From Oscillospiraceae bacterium (GTDB lineage Bacteria > Bacillota > Clostridia > Oscillospirales > Ruminococcaceae): a stretch of 64,000 nucleotides of DNA. Below, piece by piece: positions 24,356 through 32,976 of the stretch. Below the pieces are notes generated by a model that saw nothing but the letters and a program-made list of their open reading frames with translations, did no database searches and had not been told where the DNA came from. Position 1 is the stretch's first letter. Each line of letters begins with the position of its first letter. The translations under genes were made by a program, and so were the position numbers. Location: contig WRLK01000001.1 in NCBI GenBank assembly GCA_009777635.1, positions 1 to 64,000 on the forward strand, given 5' to 3'.

Positions 24356-25725
24356 TAAATACCGAAAAACTTGTAGCCGTGAAACCCGACGAGCGGCAAA
24401 TCGCGTGGCAGTCGCTGGGGTTCACGGCATTTCTTCACTTCGGAGTGAATACGTTTACCAACAGGGAGTGGGGCACAGGCCGGGAAAACCCGGCCGTATT
24501 CGCGCCCAAATCCCTTGACACGGACCAATGGTGCGCGTCGCTTGCATCCGCAGGGATTAAGGCGTGTATCCTGACCGCCAAGCATCACGACGGCTTCTGC
24601 CTCTGGGATACGGCGCACACGCGCCACAGCGTCATGTCGTCGCCAAAGCCCGTGGACGTCGTCGCGTCCCTTGCAGATTCCTGCCGCCGGTTCGGGCTGA
24701 AGCTGGGGCTGTACCTCTCGCCGTGGGATATGCGCGAGCCGTCCTACGGCACGGGCAAGCCATACGACGACTTTTTCTGCGCCCAGCTTGCGGAATTGAC
24801 GACCCGCTACGGCGAGCTGTATACCTTGTGGTTTGACGGAGCATGCGGCGAAGGCAAGAACGGCAAGAAACAGGAATATGACTGGGAGCGATATTTCGCG
24901 CTCATACGAAAAAACCAGCCCGGCGCGGTAATTTCCATCATGGGGCCGGACGTGCGCTGGATCGGCAATGAAGCGGGGATCACGCGGGAAAGCGAATGGA
25001 GCGTTGTTTCCGCGCGGTTGAAAGACCGCTTAGAAATCGCCGCGCGCTCGCAGCAGGCCGACGGGCTGCCGCCCCTTTCGCCGGAGGATGGCGATCTTGG
25101 AGACGCCGCGGCGCTTCAAAACGAGCCGGAGCTTTGCTGGTATCCCGCCGAGGTTGACGTGTCGATCCGCCCGGGCTGGTTTTATCATCCGGAGGAAAAC
25201 GAAAAACTCCGCACGGTGGATGATCTGCTTCACATATACGAATCAAGCGTGGGCGGCAACGCCGTGCTTCTTTTGAATATCCCGCCGGATACCGACGGCT
25301 TGATACACAAAACGGACGCATGCCGCCTAAAAGAGCTCGGCGACGCGATTGCCGCGTTATATGGCAAAAACCTGTGCGGCGCCGCCGCTGCATATGACAG
25401 CGGCGGCAATGACATCTCACATGTGCTGCGCGACGACGATTCGTTTTGGCGCGGCGGCGAAGAAACGGCGGAAATCACGGTGGCGTTTTCGTCCGGTCAG
25501 GTCGTGCGGCGCGTTGTGCTGTGCGAGCAAATCCGCGAAAGCCAGCGCATCGAGTCGTTTGAGGTTGTTGCGGTTACAGGAAGCGGCAGACAAGTTGTTT
25601 TCAGCGGCACTACGGTGGGCTTTAAAAAAATTTGCCGTATCGGCCCGGTTTTGGCAAACCGCATGGAAATCATCGTGACGAAAAGCCGGGGGTACCCGGC
25701 TATCCGGTTTGTTGGGATGTACTAG
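24352..25725 (+). CDS. GH29 alpha-L-fucosidase
   Basis: The 457 residues have the GH29 catalytic barrel (FTAFLHFGVNTFTNREWGTG; TAKHHDGFCLWDT, 75-87; nucleophile Asp162 in LYTLWFDGACG) and a C-terminal beta-sandwich (about 350-457). No signal peptide is seen, so it acts on imported fucosylated oligosaccharides in the cytoplasm. It is translationally coupled to the response regulator (ATGA). The acid/base residue, variable in this family, was not located. It ends overlapping the stop of the converging MFS gene. Confidence 0.9.
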   Translation: MINTEKLVAVKPDERQIAWQSLGFTAFLHFGVNTFTNREWGTGRENPAVFAPKSLDTDQWCASLASAGIKACILTAKHHDGFCLWDTAHTRHSVMSSPKPVDVVASLADSCRRFGLKLGLYLSPWDMREPSYGTGKPYDDFFCAQLAELTTRYGELYTLWFDGACGEGKNGKKQEYDWERYFALIRKNQPGAVISIMGPDVRWIGNEAGITRESEWSVVSARLKDRLEIAARSQQADGLPPLSPEDGDLGDAAALQNEPELCWYPAEVDVSIRPGWFYHPEENEKLRTVDDLLHIYESSVGGNAVLLLNIPPDTDGLIHKTDACRLKELGDAIAALYGKNLCGAAAAYDSGGNDISHVLRDDDSFWRGGEETAEITVAFSSGQVVRRVVLCEQIRESQRIESFEVVAVTGSGRQVVFSGTTVGFKKICRIGPVLANRMEIIVTKSRGYPAIRFVGMY

Positions 25726-27875
25726 GGTCTGCCGGCTTGTGCATCCTCATCACCGCGCTGCTTTTTCCTTAAAAAGAATACCATGTACGCGGCTGTACCC
25801 AGCGCCGTTCCCACCGCAAGAAAAACCGGCGTGCCGCCGCCTGCCGTAATAATCGAGGGAGCCACGGTCTGCCCTGCCTTGCCGGTCAAGGTCATACCAA
25901 TCATCGAGCCGGTATTATCCACTCCGGAGGCAAAGCTTTCAATCAGAATAACAAGGCCGAAGCTGTCCGCTATTCCCAGTAAAACCACAACGCAGACGAG
26001 GACCGGTATGCTTGGAAAAAGAACCGCCAAAAACAACGAGGCCGCAGTCAGCGCGCCGTAAAAAAGCACGCCCTTGCTCAAGCTCATGATCCTGCGCACA
26101 AGCTTGCCGGTGACGGGCGCAAGGTAAGCTGCAATCAGGCTGTTTGCCATAATCAGGGCGGATATTATCGTGGCGCTAAGCCCTGCCACGGCCCCATAAA
26201 ACGGAACGCCAAACGAAATAAACACACCTCCCGCATAGATCGGAAACACAATGAACAAAAGAAACGCTACCGACTCTTTTGTTTTTAATATCGCCAGCAT
26301 ATCCTTTAAGGAAAAGCCGCCGCCTGAGTGAATCCTTGAAACGCCCATCCTTTTTACAAAAGGCACGCATATAACCATAACCGCCGCCGACATCAAAAAT
26401 ACAAACGAAAACCCGAAACGGTCACTCAAAAGGCCGCCGATTACAGCTCCGCAGCAGAATCCTATCAAGGTGCCTCCGACAAGGCTGGCAAGCATTTGCG
26501 AACGGGATTCTTCCTCCGGCTGCGCCGCCGCAATGATACGCCCCGCGATGGTAGCCAGCGCAAACCCGAACCCGGCGACGGCCCTTGCGCCGCTGAACAT
26601 GATCAGGTTACCGGAAAGCCCTGAAAGCACAGCGCCACACCCGCAAATAATCAGGCATAGATACAGCGTTTTTTTTGCCCCCGCGCGCGCCAGTATTTTA
26701 CCGCTGAAGGCAATCGCGAGGATACCGGCCAGCATTTCAGCCGTCACCGGGATGCCAATGATGATCTCGCCGCCAAAACCGGACTGTATCGCCAGCCTGT
26801 AGGATACCGCGGCCACAAAAGAGGCGCACATACTGGCGCCCGCGTATAAAATGAAAAAGAAAAGCCTGGATATCGGTATATTAATCTTTTCCCGGGCTTT
26901 TTTGTGCGAGTGCGCCGCGCCGATAATAAACAAAAGCTCAAGCATCAGAAAAATGACAACGGCGGTCATAACAGTCGTATCAATAATGTTGCCAAGCAGC
27001 GTGGAGCGGATAATGCTCATATCGACAGCGCCGTATACTTCCATCCGCCCGGATGAAAGCGTAATGTACGCCGTATCCGGAACGCTTGTCTGAATATGGC
27101 TCAGTGCAGGCACATGGCTTGCGATGTCCTGTAAATACACATCGAAATCGACAAAGTCCCCGACGGGAATCCCGGCCTCCATGAGCTTGGCGACGTCCCT
27201 TTCTATCACCTTGCCGATGATTTGTGCCGCCGTATCCAATTCACTGTAATAGGAGCTTTGGAAAAAGTGAAAGGTAGCGGCCAGCATTAAAACCTGTGAC
27301 GCCACAATAACGGTAATCACCGCTTTTTTTCCGATGCGAAACCATCGCTTAACCAGCGACAGAAATATGAATACCGCCGCTGCCGCCACGAGAACGCACA
27401 GTGTAATCAGCCGGGCGTACTCGCCCGTCCATGCCGCGACCCGCGCGCCGTTTAGCAGCATACCGATTGTACCTGCGTCACGCACGGGAATTTCGCAGTA
27501 ATATGCACCTGCGGCTTCACTGTACCGTTCGCCTTCGCCAAGCGCATACCCTGACGTTACAAAACCGGCCGGGTAGCTGTACAGGACGTTCCCGGCTTCA
27601 TCCGACAGCCAAACCGCCATGATGCCCTCCGAGTTTTCAAATACCCCTTTCAGAATATCCTGCGCGCCATAGAAGCGCTCCAGAGGCTTGCCGACGCCAA
27701 TGGCAAACTCTATTTGCTCCACAGCGCTTACAGCTACAAATTTCTGTGATTCCACGAGCAGCTCAGCCGCCGTTTCCTTTTGCGGCATATGCCCCAGCAA
27801 TCCGGTTATTATAATGGTAACCGCTACCATCGCGGCGCCGATTAATTCCCATCCGGCAGCTTTTTTCTTTGTCAT
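25722..27875 (-). CDS. sensor-domain / MFS transporter fusion
   Basis: This protein of about 717 residues has two parts. The N-terminal third has a membrane helix, a Cache-like extracytoplasmic domain (about 30-150; FENSEGIMAVWLSDEAGNVLYSYP), two helices, a second extracytoplasmic domain (about 205-300) and another helix. The rest is a 12-helix major-facilitator domain (about 335-700; GARAVAGFGFALATIAGRI, GAVIGGLLSDRFGFSFVF). I chose ATG 27875 (MTKKKAAGW), where GGTGA precedes it; starts at 27893 or 27908 are possible. MFS proteins with paired sensor domains are unusual. The substrate is unknown. Confidence 0.75.
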   Translation of the reverse strand: MTKKKAAGWELIGAAMVAVTIIITGLLGHMPQKETAAELLVESQKFVAVSAVEQIEFAIGVGKPLERFYGAQDILKGVFENSEGIMAVWLSDEAGNVLYSYPAGFVTSGYALGEGERYSEAAGAYYCEIPVRDAGTIGMLLNGARVAAWTGEYARLITLCVLVAAAAVFIFLSLVKRWFRIGKKAVITVIVASQVLMLAATFHFFQSSYYSELDTAAQIIGKVIERDVAKLMEAGIPVGDFVDFDVYLQDIASHVPALSHIQTSVPDTAYITLSSGRMEVYGAVDMSIIRSTLLGNIIDTTVMTAVVIFLMLELLFIIGAAHSHKKAREKINIPISRLFFFILYAGASMCASFVAAVSYRLAIQSGFGGEIIIGIPVTAEMLAGILAIAFSGKILARAGAKKTLYLCLIICGCGAVLSGLSGNLIMFSGARAVAGFGFALATIAGRIIAAAQPEEESRSQMLASLVGGTLIGFCCGAVIGGLLSDRFGFSFVFLMSAAVMVICVPFVKRMGVSRIHSGGGFSLKDMLAILKTKESVAFLLFIVFPIYAGGVFISFGVPFYGAVAGLSATIISALIMANSLIAAYLAPVTGKLVRRIMSLSKGVLFYGALTAASLFLAVLFPSIPVLVCVVVLLGIADSFGLVILIESFASGVDNTGSMIGMTLTGKAGQTVAPSIITAGGGTPVFLAVGTALGTAAYMVFFLRKKQRGDEDAQAGRP

Positions 27876-27882
27876 AATTTTT

Positions 27883-28995
27883 TCACCATTCATCACGGAA
27901 AATTTCATCCATGGAAATCAATGTTTTAAAAGGAAGCCGTATCCCGCTGCGGATTGCCGCGTCATAATTCATATAGATTTTAGGCACAATTTCATAAACC
28001 TGCCTAAGCTGGCTAATCGCCGTGCCGTCAAGATACTGCTCCATCACATGGGCAATAAAGCGCCCCTGATCGTCCGGATCGTCGAGCGTGACGCCGAAAA
28101 CCGCGCCATGCCGGATTTGCTCCTCGCCCAATTGCGCTATTGTGAGAATTCCCGCCGGTACAATATCCTCAAGCAGCCACGGAAGCATATGGTCCTCGGT
28201 TGTGGCTGTGGTGATATACAAAGCGTCGATCCCCTCCCCTGCCAAATGCGTATAGGCAGCCTTCAGGTCCCTGTAATACCGGTCCATATCCGCATCGTCA
28301 CGCGCTTCGTCCACATGTCGCCGCACAACGGCAAAGCCATTCGACCCGGCGGAAAGCTCCACCTGCTCGATACCGGAATAAGCGTATGCTTCCGGTGTGT
28401 TTTCGTAAACGACGCCCAGCCGCGAAAACCCGAAAATATTATATGCGACGTCAACCTGGCGGCGGTAGCGGCTTGGGTCAATGTATGCGTAAGAGTTTAT
28501 CGAAAACCGTTCGGTTTCGCTTTTCACAATGCCTGATAAAATGGGGTTAGCGGCGGCAAACACCATAAAGTCGTTTTTTGTCTCGCGCTCGGAAACATAG
28601 ACCCCGGCAACCGTACCCATTACGATAAGAAGGTCGATTTCATCGCTGTTGATACACCGCGCGATTTCTTCCTCCCCCATTGTTTTCATCGTAAAAAACA
28701 TATCCTCCGCAAAACGGATGCGCCCGCCGCCGTCCGAAGCCGCCATCGATTTCCATACGGCGTCGGCGGCTTCTTCCTGCGGATCGGCTGCAAAACCGGA
28801 GATTATGCCGCGCTCCTCAAGCCCCAGGGCGATACCGGCAAGCCCGCGCGCAAACGGCCTGAAGCTTTCGCTTTCAATATAGCCGACCCGCACAGGATTG
28901 GGATTCCCCCGCACGGAGGCTGAAGCTGTATGTATGGCTCCCGTTAAAATCAGCGCCGCCGCAATTAGCAACGCATTCCGTTTCATTTTAAGCAT
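27883..28995 (-). CDS. secreted ABC-sub-bind-type binding protein
   Basis: This 370-residue protein has a signal peptide (1-26, no lipobox Cys) and a two-lobed domain resembling PF04392 (ABC transporter substrate-binding) proteins: VRVGYIESESFRPFARGLAGIALGLEERG, INSDEIDLLIVMGTVAGVYV, LGVVYENTPEAYAYSGIEQVELS, DALYITTATTEDHML. An AGGGG ribosome site precedes the ATG. No permease or ATPase gene accompanies it. It is upstream of, and probably co-transcribed with, the sensor-MFS fusion, so it may present a ligand to that protein. Confidence 0.75.
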   Translation of the reverse strand: MLKMKRNALLIAAALILTGAIHTASASVRGNPNPVRVGYIESESFRPFARGLAGIALGLEERGIISGFAADPQEEAADAVWKSMAASDGGGRIRFAEDMFFTMKTMGEEEIARCINSDEIDLLIVMGTVAGVYVSERETKNDFMVFAAANPILSGIVKSETERFSINSYAYIDPSRYRRQVDVAYNIFGFSRLGVVYENTPEAYAYSGIEQVELSAGSNGFAVVRRHVDEARDDADMDRYYRDLKAAYTHLAGEGIDALYITTATTEDHMLPWLLEDIVPAGILTIAQLGEEQIRHGAVFGVTLDDPDDQGRFIAHVMEQYLDGTAISQLRQVYEIVPKIYMNYDAAIRSGIRLPFKTLISMDEIFRDEW

Positions 28996-29070
28996 TTGAT
29001 TGCCCCTTTTAAATCATCAATTTTTAAAATGTATCACTTAAATTCAGCATGGTTTATCCAAAAAAATATT

Positions 29071-29118
29071 ACTATACCCCCCAAGGGCACTTTATAAAAT
29101 TGCCGACCGCGCTATACT
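29071..29118 (+). promoter_or_regulatory. LAL-box promoter of the acetyltransferase gene
   Basis: ACTATACCCCCCAAGGGCAC (29071-29090) lies exactly 40 bp before GCTATACT; the -10 is TATACT (29113-29118) and there is no -35 match. The same box at the same spacing recurs at 31223 and 48311. Confidence 0.7.
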
Positions 29119-29176
29119 TATTATAGCATAACACGAGAAGAAACCCTTATAAAAATTTATTGCGTAGGAGAAATGT

Positions 29177-29749
29177 ATGACCGAAAAGCCGGTTTTTCTA
29201 TCTTATAACGAGATGTTTGAACAAGATGTGATACGCATAGCCAATGAAGGCTTCGGCGAAGGGTATATGGGAATCCGGAAGATTAAAAGTCTTGCGGCTG
29301 ACGAAGGGCCTTTTTACATAGCAAGCGTATCGGGTAAGGCCGTCGGTTACTGCTGCTTTCAGTATGTTTCCGCACAGGCGTGCGCCGAAAGCCTGAAGCT
29401 GCCGGAAGCGGTTTTGCTTGAAAATGCCGGCGCCGCCGGAAACGTCTGCCTGACAAGGACGATGTCTGTCACGAATTTGTACAGGAAAAGCGGAATCGCC
29501 GACAAATTATTTTCTTTATGCTTAAATGACGCCGTCAATGCGGGGCTTCCCTCGGCGTGGGGCGGCGCCTGGAAAATAGGCGCGAAGATTCCGATGCGGC
29601 GTATTTTTCTTGCAAACAGGTTTCGCTGTTATGGTGAAGTCCCTCTAATCTGGTATGAGGAAAGCGGTTACAGGTGCTCTGTCTGTAACGGGCCTTGCAG
29701 ATGTACGGGCGTTATCTATTATAAATTATTAAAAAAACGGGATTTTTGA
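29177..29749 (+). CDS. GNAT-family N-acetyltransferase
   Basis: This 190-residue protein has the GNAT fold signs: an FYIASVSGKAVGYCCFQ beta-strand pair and VTNLYRKSGIADKLFSLCLNDAV, corresponding to the acetyl-CoA-binding R/Q-x-x-G-x-G/A helix. A GGAGAA ribosome site precedes the ATG. The C-terminus has a Cys cluster (CSVCNGPCRCTG). The substrate is unknown. Its promoter carries the LAL-type box shared with the partner-switch operon. Confidence 0.72.
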   Translation: MTEKPVFLSYNEMFEQDVIRIANEGFGEGYMGIRKIKSLAADEGPFYIASVSGKAVGYCCFQYVSAQACAESLKLPEAVLLENAGAAGNVCLTRTMSVTNLYRKSGIADKLFSLCLNDAVNAGLPSAWGGAWKIGAKIPMRRIFLANRFRCYGEVPLIWYEESGYRCSVCNGPCRCTGVIYYKLLKKRDF

Positions 29750-29892
29750 CGTGTTGGCAAGACTGCAAACGGCGGGGCGCAGTATAGCGGGATAAGGAGA
29801 TTCTTGTCAATGAAGGCAGGTTTACCCACAAAGTAGGAAGCGTTTGAGCAGTTGTTTGGGGAGCAGTTCATTTTTATGAAAGAAGGGTACGC

Positions 29893-31191
29893 ATGAAGCT
29901 GAATGTGCTGATAGTAAATCAAAACGCGGACGAGGGCGGGCAATGGGCGCAAATGCTCGAAAAATCGGAATATAACGTGGTTGGGACGAGCCGCAGCTTG
30001 TCTGAAATGGTTGAAGCGCTTTCAAGGCAGACGATACATATCGCGATTTGTTCCGCATTGATTGTCAACCGGCAGGCTCACAAGGTATTGCGGTCAGCCA
30101 TGCGTTTTTTCCCGCGCGTTAAAATAGTCGTGACAGGCGGGCGTTTACCTTTGCCCGACCTTCCCGAGCTTACCAACGTCATCATTAAGCCAAAATTCGA
30201 CTGCGAATTAAACGGCCTTTTCGAATTCCCGCAGGATGCCGGCGCAGACGGCGTTCATGACGGATTAAGGTTGCTGTTAAACGAAAATTTTCTGGATCCG
30301 CACAGCGCCGAAGCGCTGCTCAAACAGCTTTTGCCGGAACATTCCCCGCATTTTGCCGTGATTTCCGTTTTGGCCGGTTCAAAAGCCTCCGTGATATTTC
30401 CGGCTATTTCGGCCTTTGCCTCAACGCTTCCCTTCGGGTTCGCCGTTCAAATGAACCTTGACGAGACATGCGTGCTCCTGTCGCATTCCCTTTCCGTCAA
30501 GGAAATCCTTGAAGTCTCTGATCAAATCAGAAAGAATTTGTTAGAAAAATCCAATACCGGCTTCAATATCGGAATAAGCCGCAGCCGCAAAAAAGCGCAT
30601 GAGCTGTTTGTTTGCCGGAATGAAGCGCTTCATGCGGCCGAATCTTTCGGGCTTTACGGACATGAAAGCGTAATCCATGTTGATTACGTGAGCGACAATG
30701 ATATTTGGTATGCATATCCGCACCACAAGGAAGCCGCCCTGATTGATTTTGCGATTGCGGGCAATGCCGAAAAAGCGCTCGGCCTACTCGATGAAGTGAT
30801 TGCTTTTTTACAAGGACGGGACCTGCGAAAGCAATACGTGAAAAAAGTCGCGTTTAAAATCTGGGGCGGATTAAATCTGGCGGTTGCTTCCCGCGCGCCC
30901 GCGTTTGAGTCTGCCTACACGGACGCGATGTCTTTTGGAATGCTGTTTACAAATTTACGCGACGATGATATTTATGAATTCCTGAAAAATAGCATCAAAG
31001 CCTTTGCCGACGAGATGAAGGCTATGGCAGACATCCGCCGTGACACGCTGTTTTTCAAGCTTGAGACGCTGAAAAATGAGCGGCGGGATATAGAGATTTC
31101 AGAGCTGATAAACCGGTATCATACGACGGTATGCTTTTTAAACGACGCAATCGTAAGAAATTCCGACAAAAATATATTTGATTTTTTCTAA
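29893..31191 (+). CDS. response-regulator-like protein without an output domain
   Basis: The 432 residues start with a receiver-like fold (MKLNVLIVNQNADEGGQWAQML...; VKIVVTGGRLPLPDL). The acidic pocket and phospho-Asp are not conserved: NQNADE replaces the acidic pair, and IHIAICSALIV stands where the Asp is expected. The remainder (about 115-432) resembles the degenerate central and helical segments of YesN regulators (NIGISRSRKKAHELFVCRNEALHAAESFG), but the AraC HTH is absent. It probably works by protein contact. AGAAGGG precedes the ATG. Confidence 0.65.
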   Translation: MKLNVLIVNQNADEGGQWAQMLEKSEYNVVGTSRSLSEMVEALSRQTIHIAICSALIVNRQAHKVLRSAMRFFPRVKIVVTGGRLPLPDLPELTNVIIKPKFDCELNGLFEFPQDAGADGVHDGLRLLLNENFLDPHSAEALLKQLLPEHSPHFAVISVLAGSKASVIFPAISAFASTLPFGFAVQMNLDETCVLLSHSLSVKEILEVSDQIRKNLLEKSNTGFNIGISRSRKKAHELFVCRNEALHAAESFGLYGHESVIHVDYVSDNDIWYAYPHHKEAALIDFAIAGNAEKALGLLDEVIAFLQGRDLRKQYVKKVAFKIWGGLNLAVASRAPAFESAYTDAMSFGMLFTNLRDDDIYEFLKNSIKAFADEMKAMADIRRDTLFFKLETLKNERRDIEISELINRYHTTVCFLNDAIVRNSDKNIFDFF

Positions 31192-31222
31192 AGGTTATTA
31201 CCAAAAATGTTTTTTTTCTTTG

Positions 31223-31270
31223 ACTATACCCCCATAGGTATTGTAAAAGCGTAATAAACTTTGCTACAAT
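31223..31270 (+). promoter_or_regulatory. LAL-box promoter of the partner-switch / transporter operon
   Basis: ACTATACCCCCATAGGTATT (31223-31242) contains the dyad ATACC-N6-GGTAT. It lies 40 bp before GCTACAAT, with -10 TACAAT at 31265-31270. The hexamer at the -35 position (TGTAAA) is poor, as expected for an activator-dependent promoter. Confidence 0.75.
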
Positions 31271-31314
31271 ATGAACAGCGATTCAATAAATAAAAAAAGC
31301 AAGGAGAATGGATT

Positions 31315-31614
31315 ATGGAAATCAAAAAAACAATAACCGATTATACCGGAGTCTTAACCCTTTCAGGCCGGCTCGATACCGTCACATCGCCGAAATTACA
31401 GGAGGCTTTGGCGGAATTAATGTCGTCGTCCGATAAAATCGAGCTGGATTTTTCAGAGATTGGTTATGTGTCGTCGGCGGGGCTTCGCGTTCTGCTGCTG
31501 GGGCACAAGAACGCAAGCGCATCCGGAAAAACCATGACGCTTAAAAATGTTTTGCCCGAGGTCATGGAGGTTTTCGAGATAACCGGCTTTTTAGACATTT
31601 TAACGATTATTTAA
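31315..31614 (+). CDS. STAS-domain anti-anti-sigma-like protein
   Basis: This is a single STAS domain of 99 residues. The phospho-acceptor loop reads IGYVSSAGLRVLLL, keeping a Ser before A-G. In partner-switch systems such a protein is phosphorylated by an RsbW-like kinase and dephosphorylated by a PP2C phosphatase, and only the unphosphorylated form binds the kinase. All three kinds of gene follow in this operon. AAGGAGAA precedes the ATG. Confidence 0.9.
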   Translation: MEIKKTITDYTGVLTLSGRLDTVTSPKLQEALAELMSSSDKIELDFSEIGYVSSAGLRVLLLGHKNASASGKTMTLKNVLPEVMEVFEITGFLDILTII

Positions 31615-31631
31615 GGCGGGAGGGCAAGAGT

Positions 31632-32198
31632 ATGAAATCCGATATTTACACCGGCAAGCATGGAATCGAAGCCATCCTGTCGGAAGTCGACAGAATCGGC
31701 AGGTTTTGCAAGCTGTCGCCTTCGGGCACAGGGAAGCTCCGCCTTCTTGCGGAGGAAATGCTTGGGCTGACCGTGCGCTTATTTGACGATTTGGAATATG
31801 AGTTCTATATTGAAACCGAGGAAAAAAGCTTCACGCTAAACCTTAAAGCCGAAACCTTTGTAAACGCAAAACAAAAAGAGAGGATGCTTTCGCTTTCCAG
31901 CCGCGGCGAAAATAAAGCGGATGAGGGAATCTTTGGTAAGATCAGCGGTATTTTCGAAAGCCTGCTCATGGATGACGGCGAGTATGAGCGGATTTATATC
32001 CCCTATATCCCGAATTACGACATGATAGGAATGTCATGCTATTTCTCATTGTCGGCTTATCAAAATGACATCCCCAAAACAATCAAGGAGGAGCAATGGG
32101 ACGGCCTTGAAAAATCAATCATCGCCAATCTCGCGAAAGACATCATTATTGGCGTAAGAAATAATAAGGTGGAAATGATTGTTACAATTGAGTTCTGA
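31632..32198 (+). CDS. conserved 188-residue protein, possible degenerate HATPase-like partner (paralogue at 42970)
   Basis: The protein is not assigned to a named family by reading. It has a paralogue of the same length at 42970-43536. The shared segments are K(L)RLLAEEM(L/M)GLTVRLF(D/E)DLEYEF, a LSLS..G..(A)..GI(F/L)GKISGIF stretch and the C-terminal QWDG(L/V)EKSIIAN, with a final NN(K/R)VEM..(T)IEF. The first segment is like the N-box helix of RsbW-type ATPases but lacks the conserved Asn. It may be a pseudo-kinase adaptor in the partner switch; that is inference. GGGAGGG precedes the ATG. Confidence 0.75.
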   Translation: MKSDIYTGKHGIEAILSEVDRIGRFCKLSPSGTGKLRLLAEEMLGLTVRLFDDLEYEFYIETEEKSFTLNLKAETFVNAKQKERMLSLSSRGENKADEGIFGKISGIFESLLMDDGEYERIYIPYIPNYDMIGMSCYFSLSAYQNDIPKTIKEEQWDGLEKSIIANLAKDIIIGVRNNKVEMIVTIEF

Positions 32199-32248
32199 TT
32201 GTAGATTTTCAAATGGGATAACTCGTTCAAGAGGAGGAAAAGGGTTTT

Positions 32249-32554
32249 ATGTTTTCGTTTGTTGAGGACAGCCGAGATTTTAATACATGCCATTTTACAG
32301 CTAAGGGGCGGATAAATATTATTCACGCGGGCTATATGCAGCAACAGCTTGAAAAGTGCATAGAGTTGGGCCGTATCAATATTGTTATCAATATGTGTTT
32401 GGTTACGTTTCTCAGCTCCTCCGGGATTCGGACGGTTCTCGACATATTCAAAAAAACGAAAGCCCTTGGCGGAAAGCTGTCAATTGAACGCCCGTCCGAG
32501 AACGTCGTCAATGTTTTAGGCATGGTCGCCTTGGATGAAATGCTGTTAAAGTAA
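32249..32554 (+). CDS. second STAS-domain protein
   Basis: This 101-residue STAS domain has an acceptor loop reading VTFLSSSGIRTVLDIF, so the phosphorylatable Ser position is kept. GAGGAGG lies upstream of the ATG. Two different STAS proteins with one ATPase imply either two inputs or two outputs for the switch. It is 11 bp before the RsbW-like gene. Confidence 0.88.
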   Translation: MFSFVEDSRDFNTCHFTAKGRINIIHAGYMQQQLEKCIELGRINIVINMCLVTFLSSSGIRTVLDIFKKTKALGGKLSIERPSENVVNVLGMVALDEMLLK

Positions 32555-32565
32555 GGGATGGTTAT

Positions 32566-32976
32566 ATGACGCAGATTACGCTTCCCGCCCGGCTTGACCG
32601 CTTGGACGACGTGTTCGGGTTTGTCGGCGCCGCGATGCAAAACGCGGGATTAAACGCAAAGCGCCAAAACAATATCAATGTCGCCGTTGAGGAGATATTT
32701 GTAAATATAGCGAAATACGCATATCCTGAAAAAGAGGGCGGCGTTACGATCCGGCTGTCTGTCGGCCCCAGTAAATTTTCCGTTGAATTCAGCGACGGCG
32801 GAATACCGTATAACCCCCTTTTAAAAGCAGACCCCGATATGTCCTTATCTGCGGATGAGAGGGAAATAGGCGGGCTCGGCATATTTATGACGAAAAAGCT
32901 GATGGATCATGTGGAGTACCGCTATGAAAATAACATGAATATACTTCTTGTGCAAAAGGATATTGATACGCTATGA
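32566..32976 (+). CDS. RsbW-like serine-kinase / ATP-binding protein
   Basis: This 136-residue HATPase_c_2 protein has an N-box in NINVAVEEIFVNIAKYAYP (Glu and Asn present), a G1 box in VEFSDGGIPYNP and a G2 box in GGLGIFMTKKLMD. It should bind ATP, phosphorylate STAS partners and sequester a target when the STAS protein is phosphorylated. No sigma factor gene is present in the window, so the target is open. The gene overlaps the phosphatase by 4 bp. Confidence 0.9.
   Translation: MTQITLPARLDRLDDVFGFVGAAMQNAGLNAKRQNNINVAVEEIFVNIAKYAYPEKEGGVTIRLSVGPSKFSVEFSDGGIPYNPLLKADPDMSLSADEREIGGLGIFMTKKLMDHVEYRYENNMNILLVQKDIDTL

Noticed and set aside
29750..29892. Possible gene remnant between acetyltransferase and receiver-like genes
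   Set aside because: AAGGAG, then ATGAAGGCAGGTTTACCCAC followed by an in-frame TAG, then more coding-like sequence; too short and not recognisable.
32566..32976. Sporulation or general-stress sigma control module (rsbW/spoIIAB)
   Set aside because: No sigma factor gene is adjacent, and the neighbours are transporter genes, so a specific symbol is not justified.
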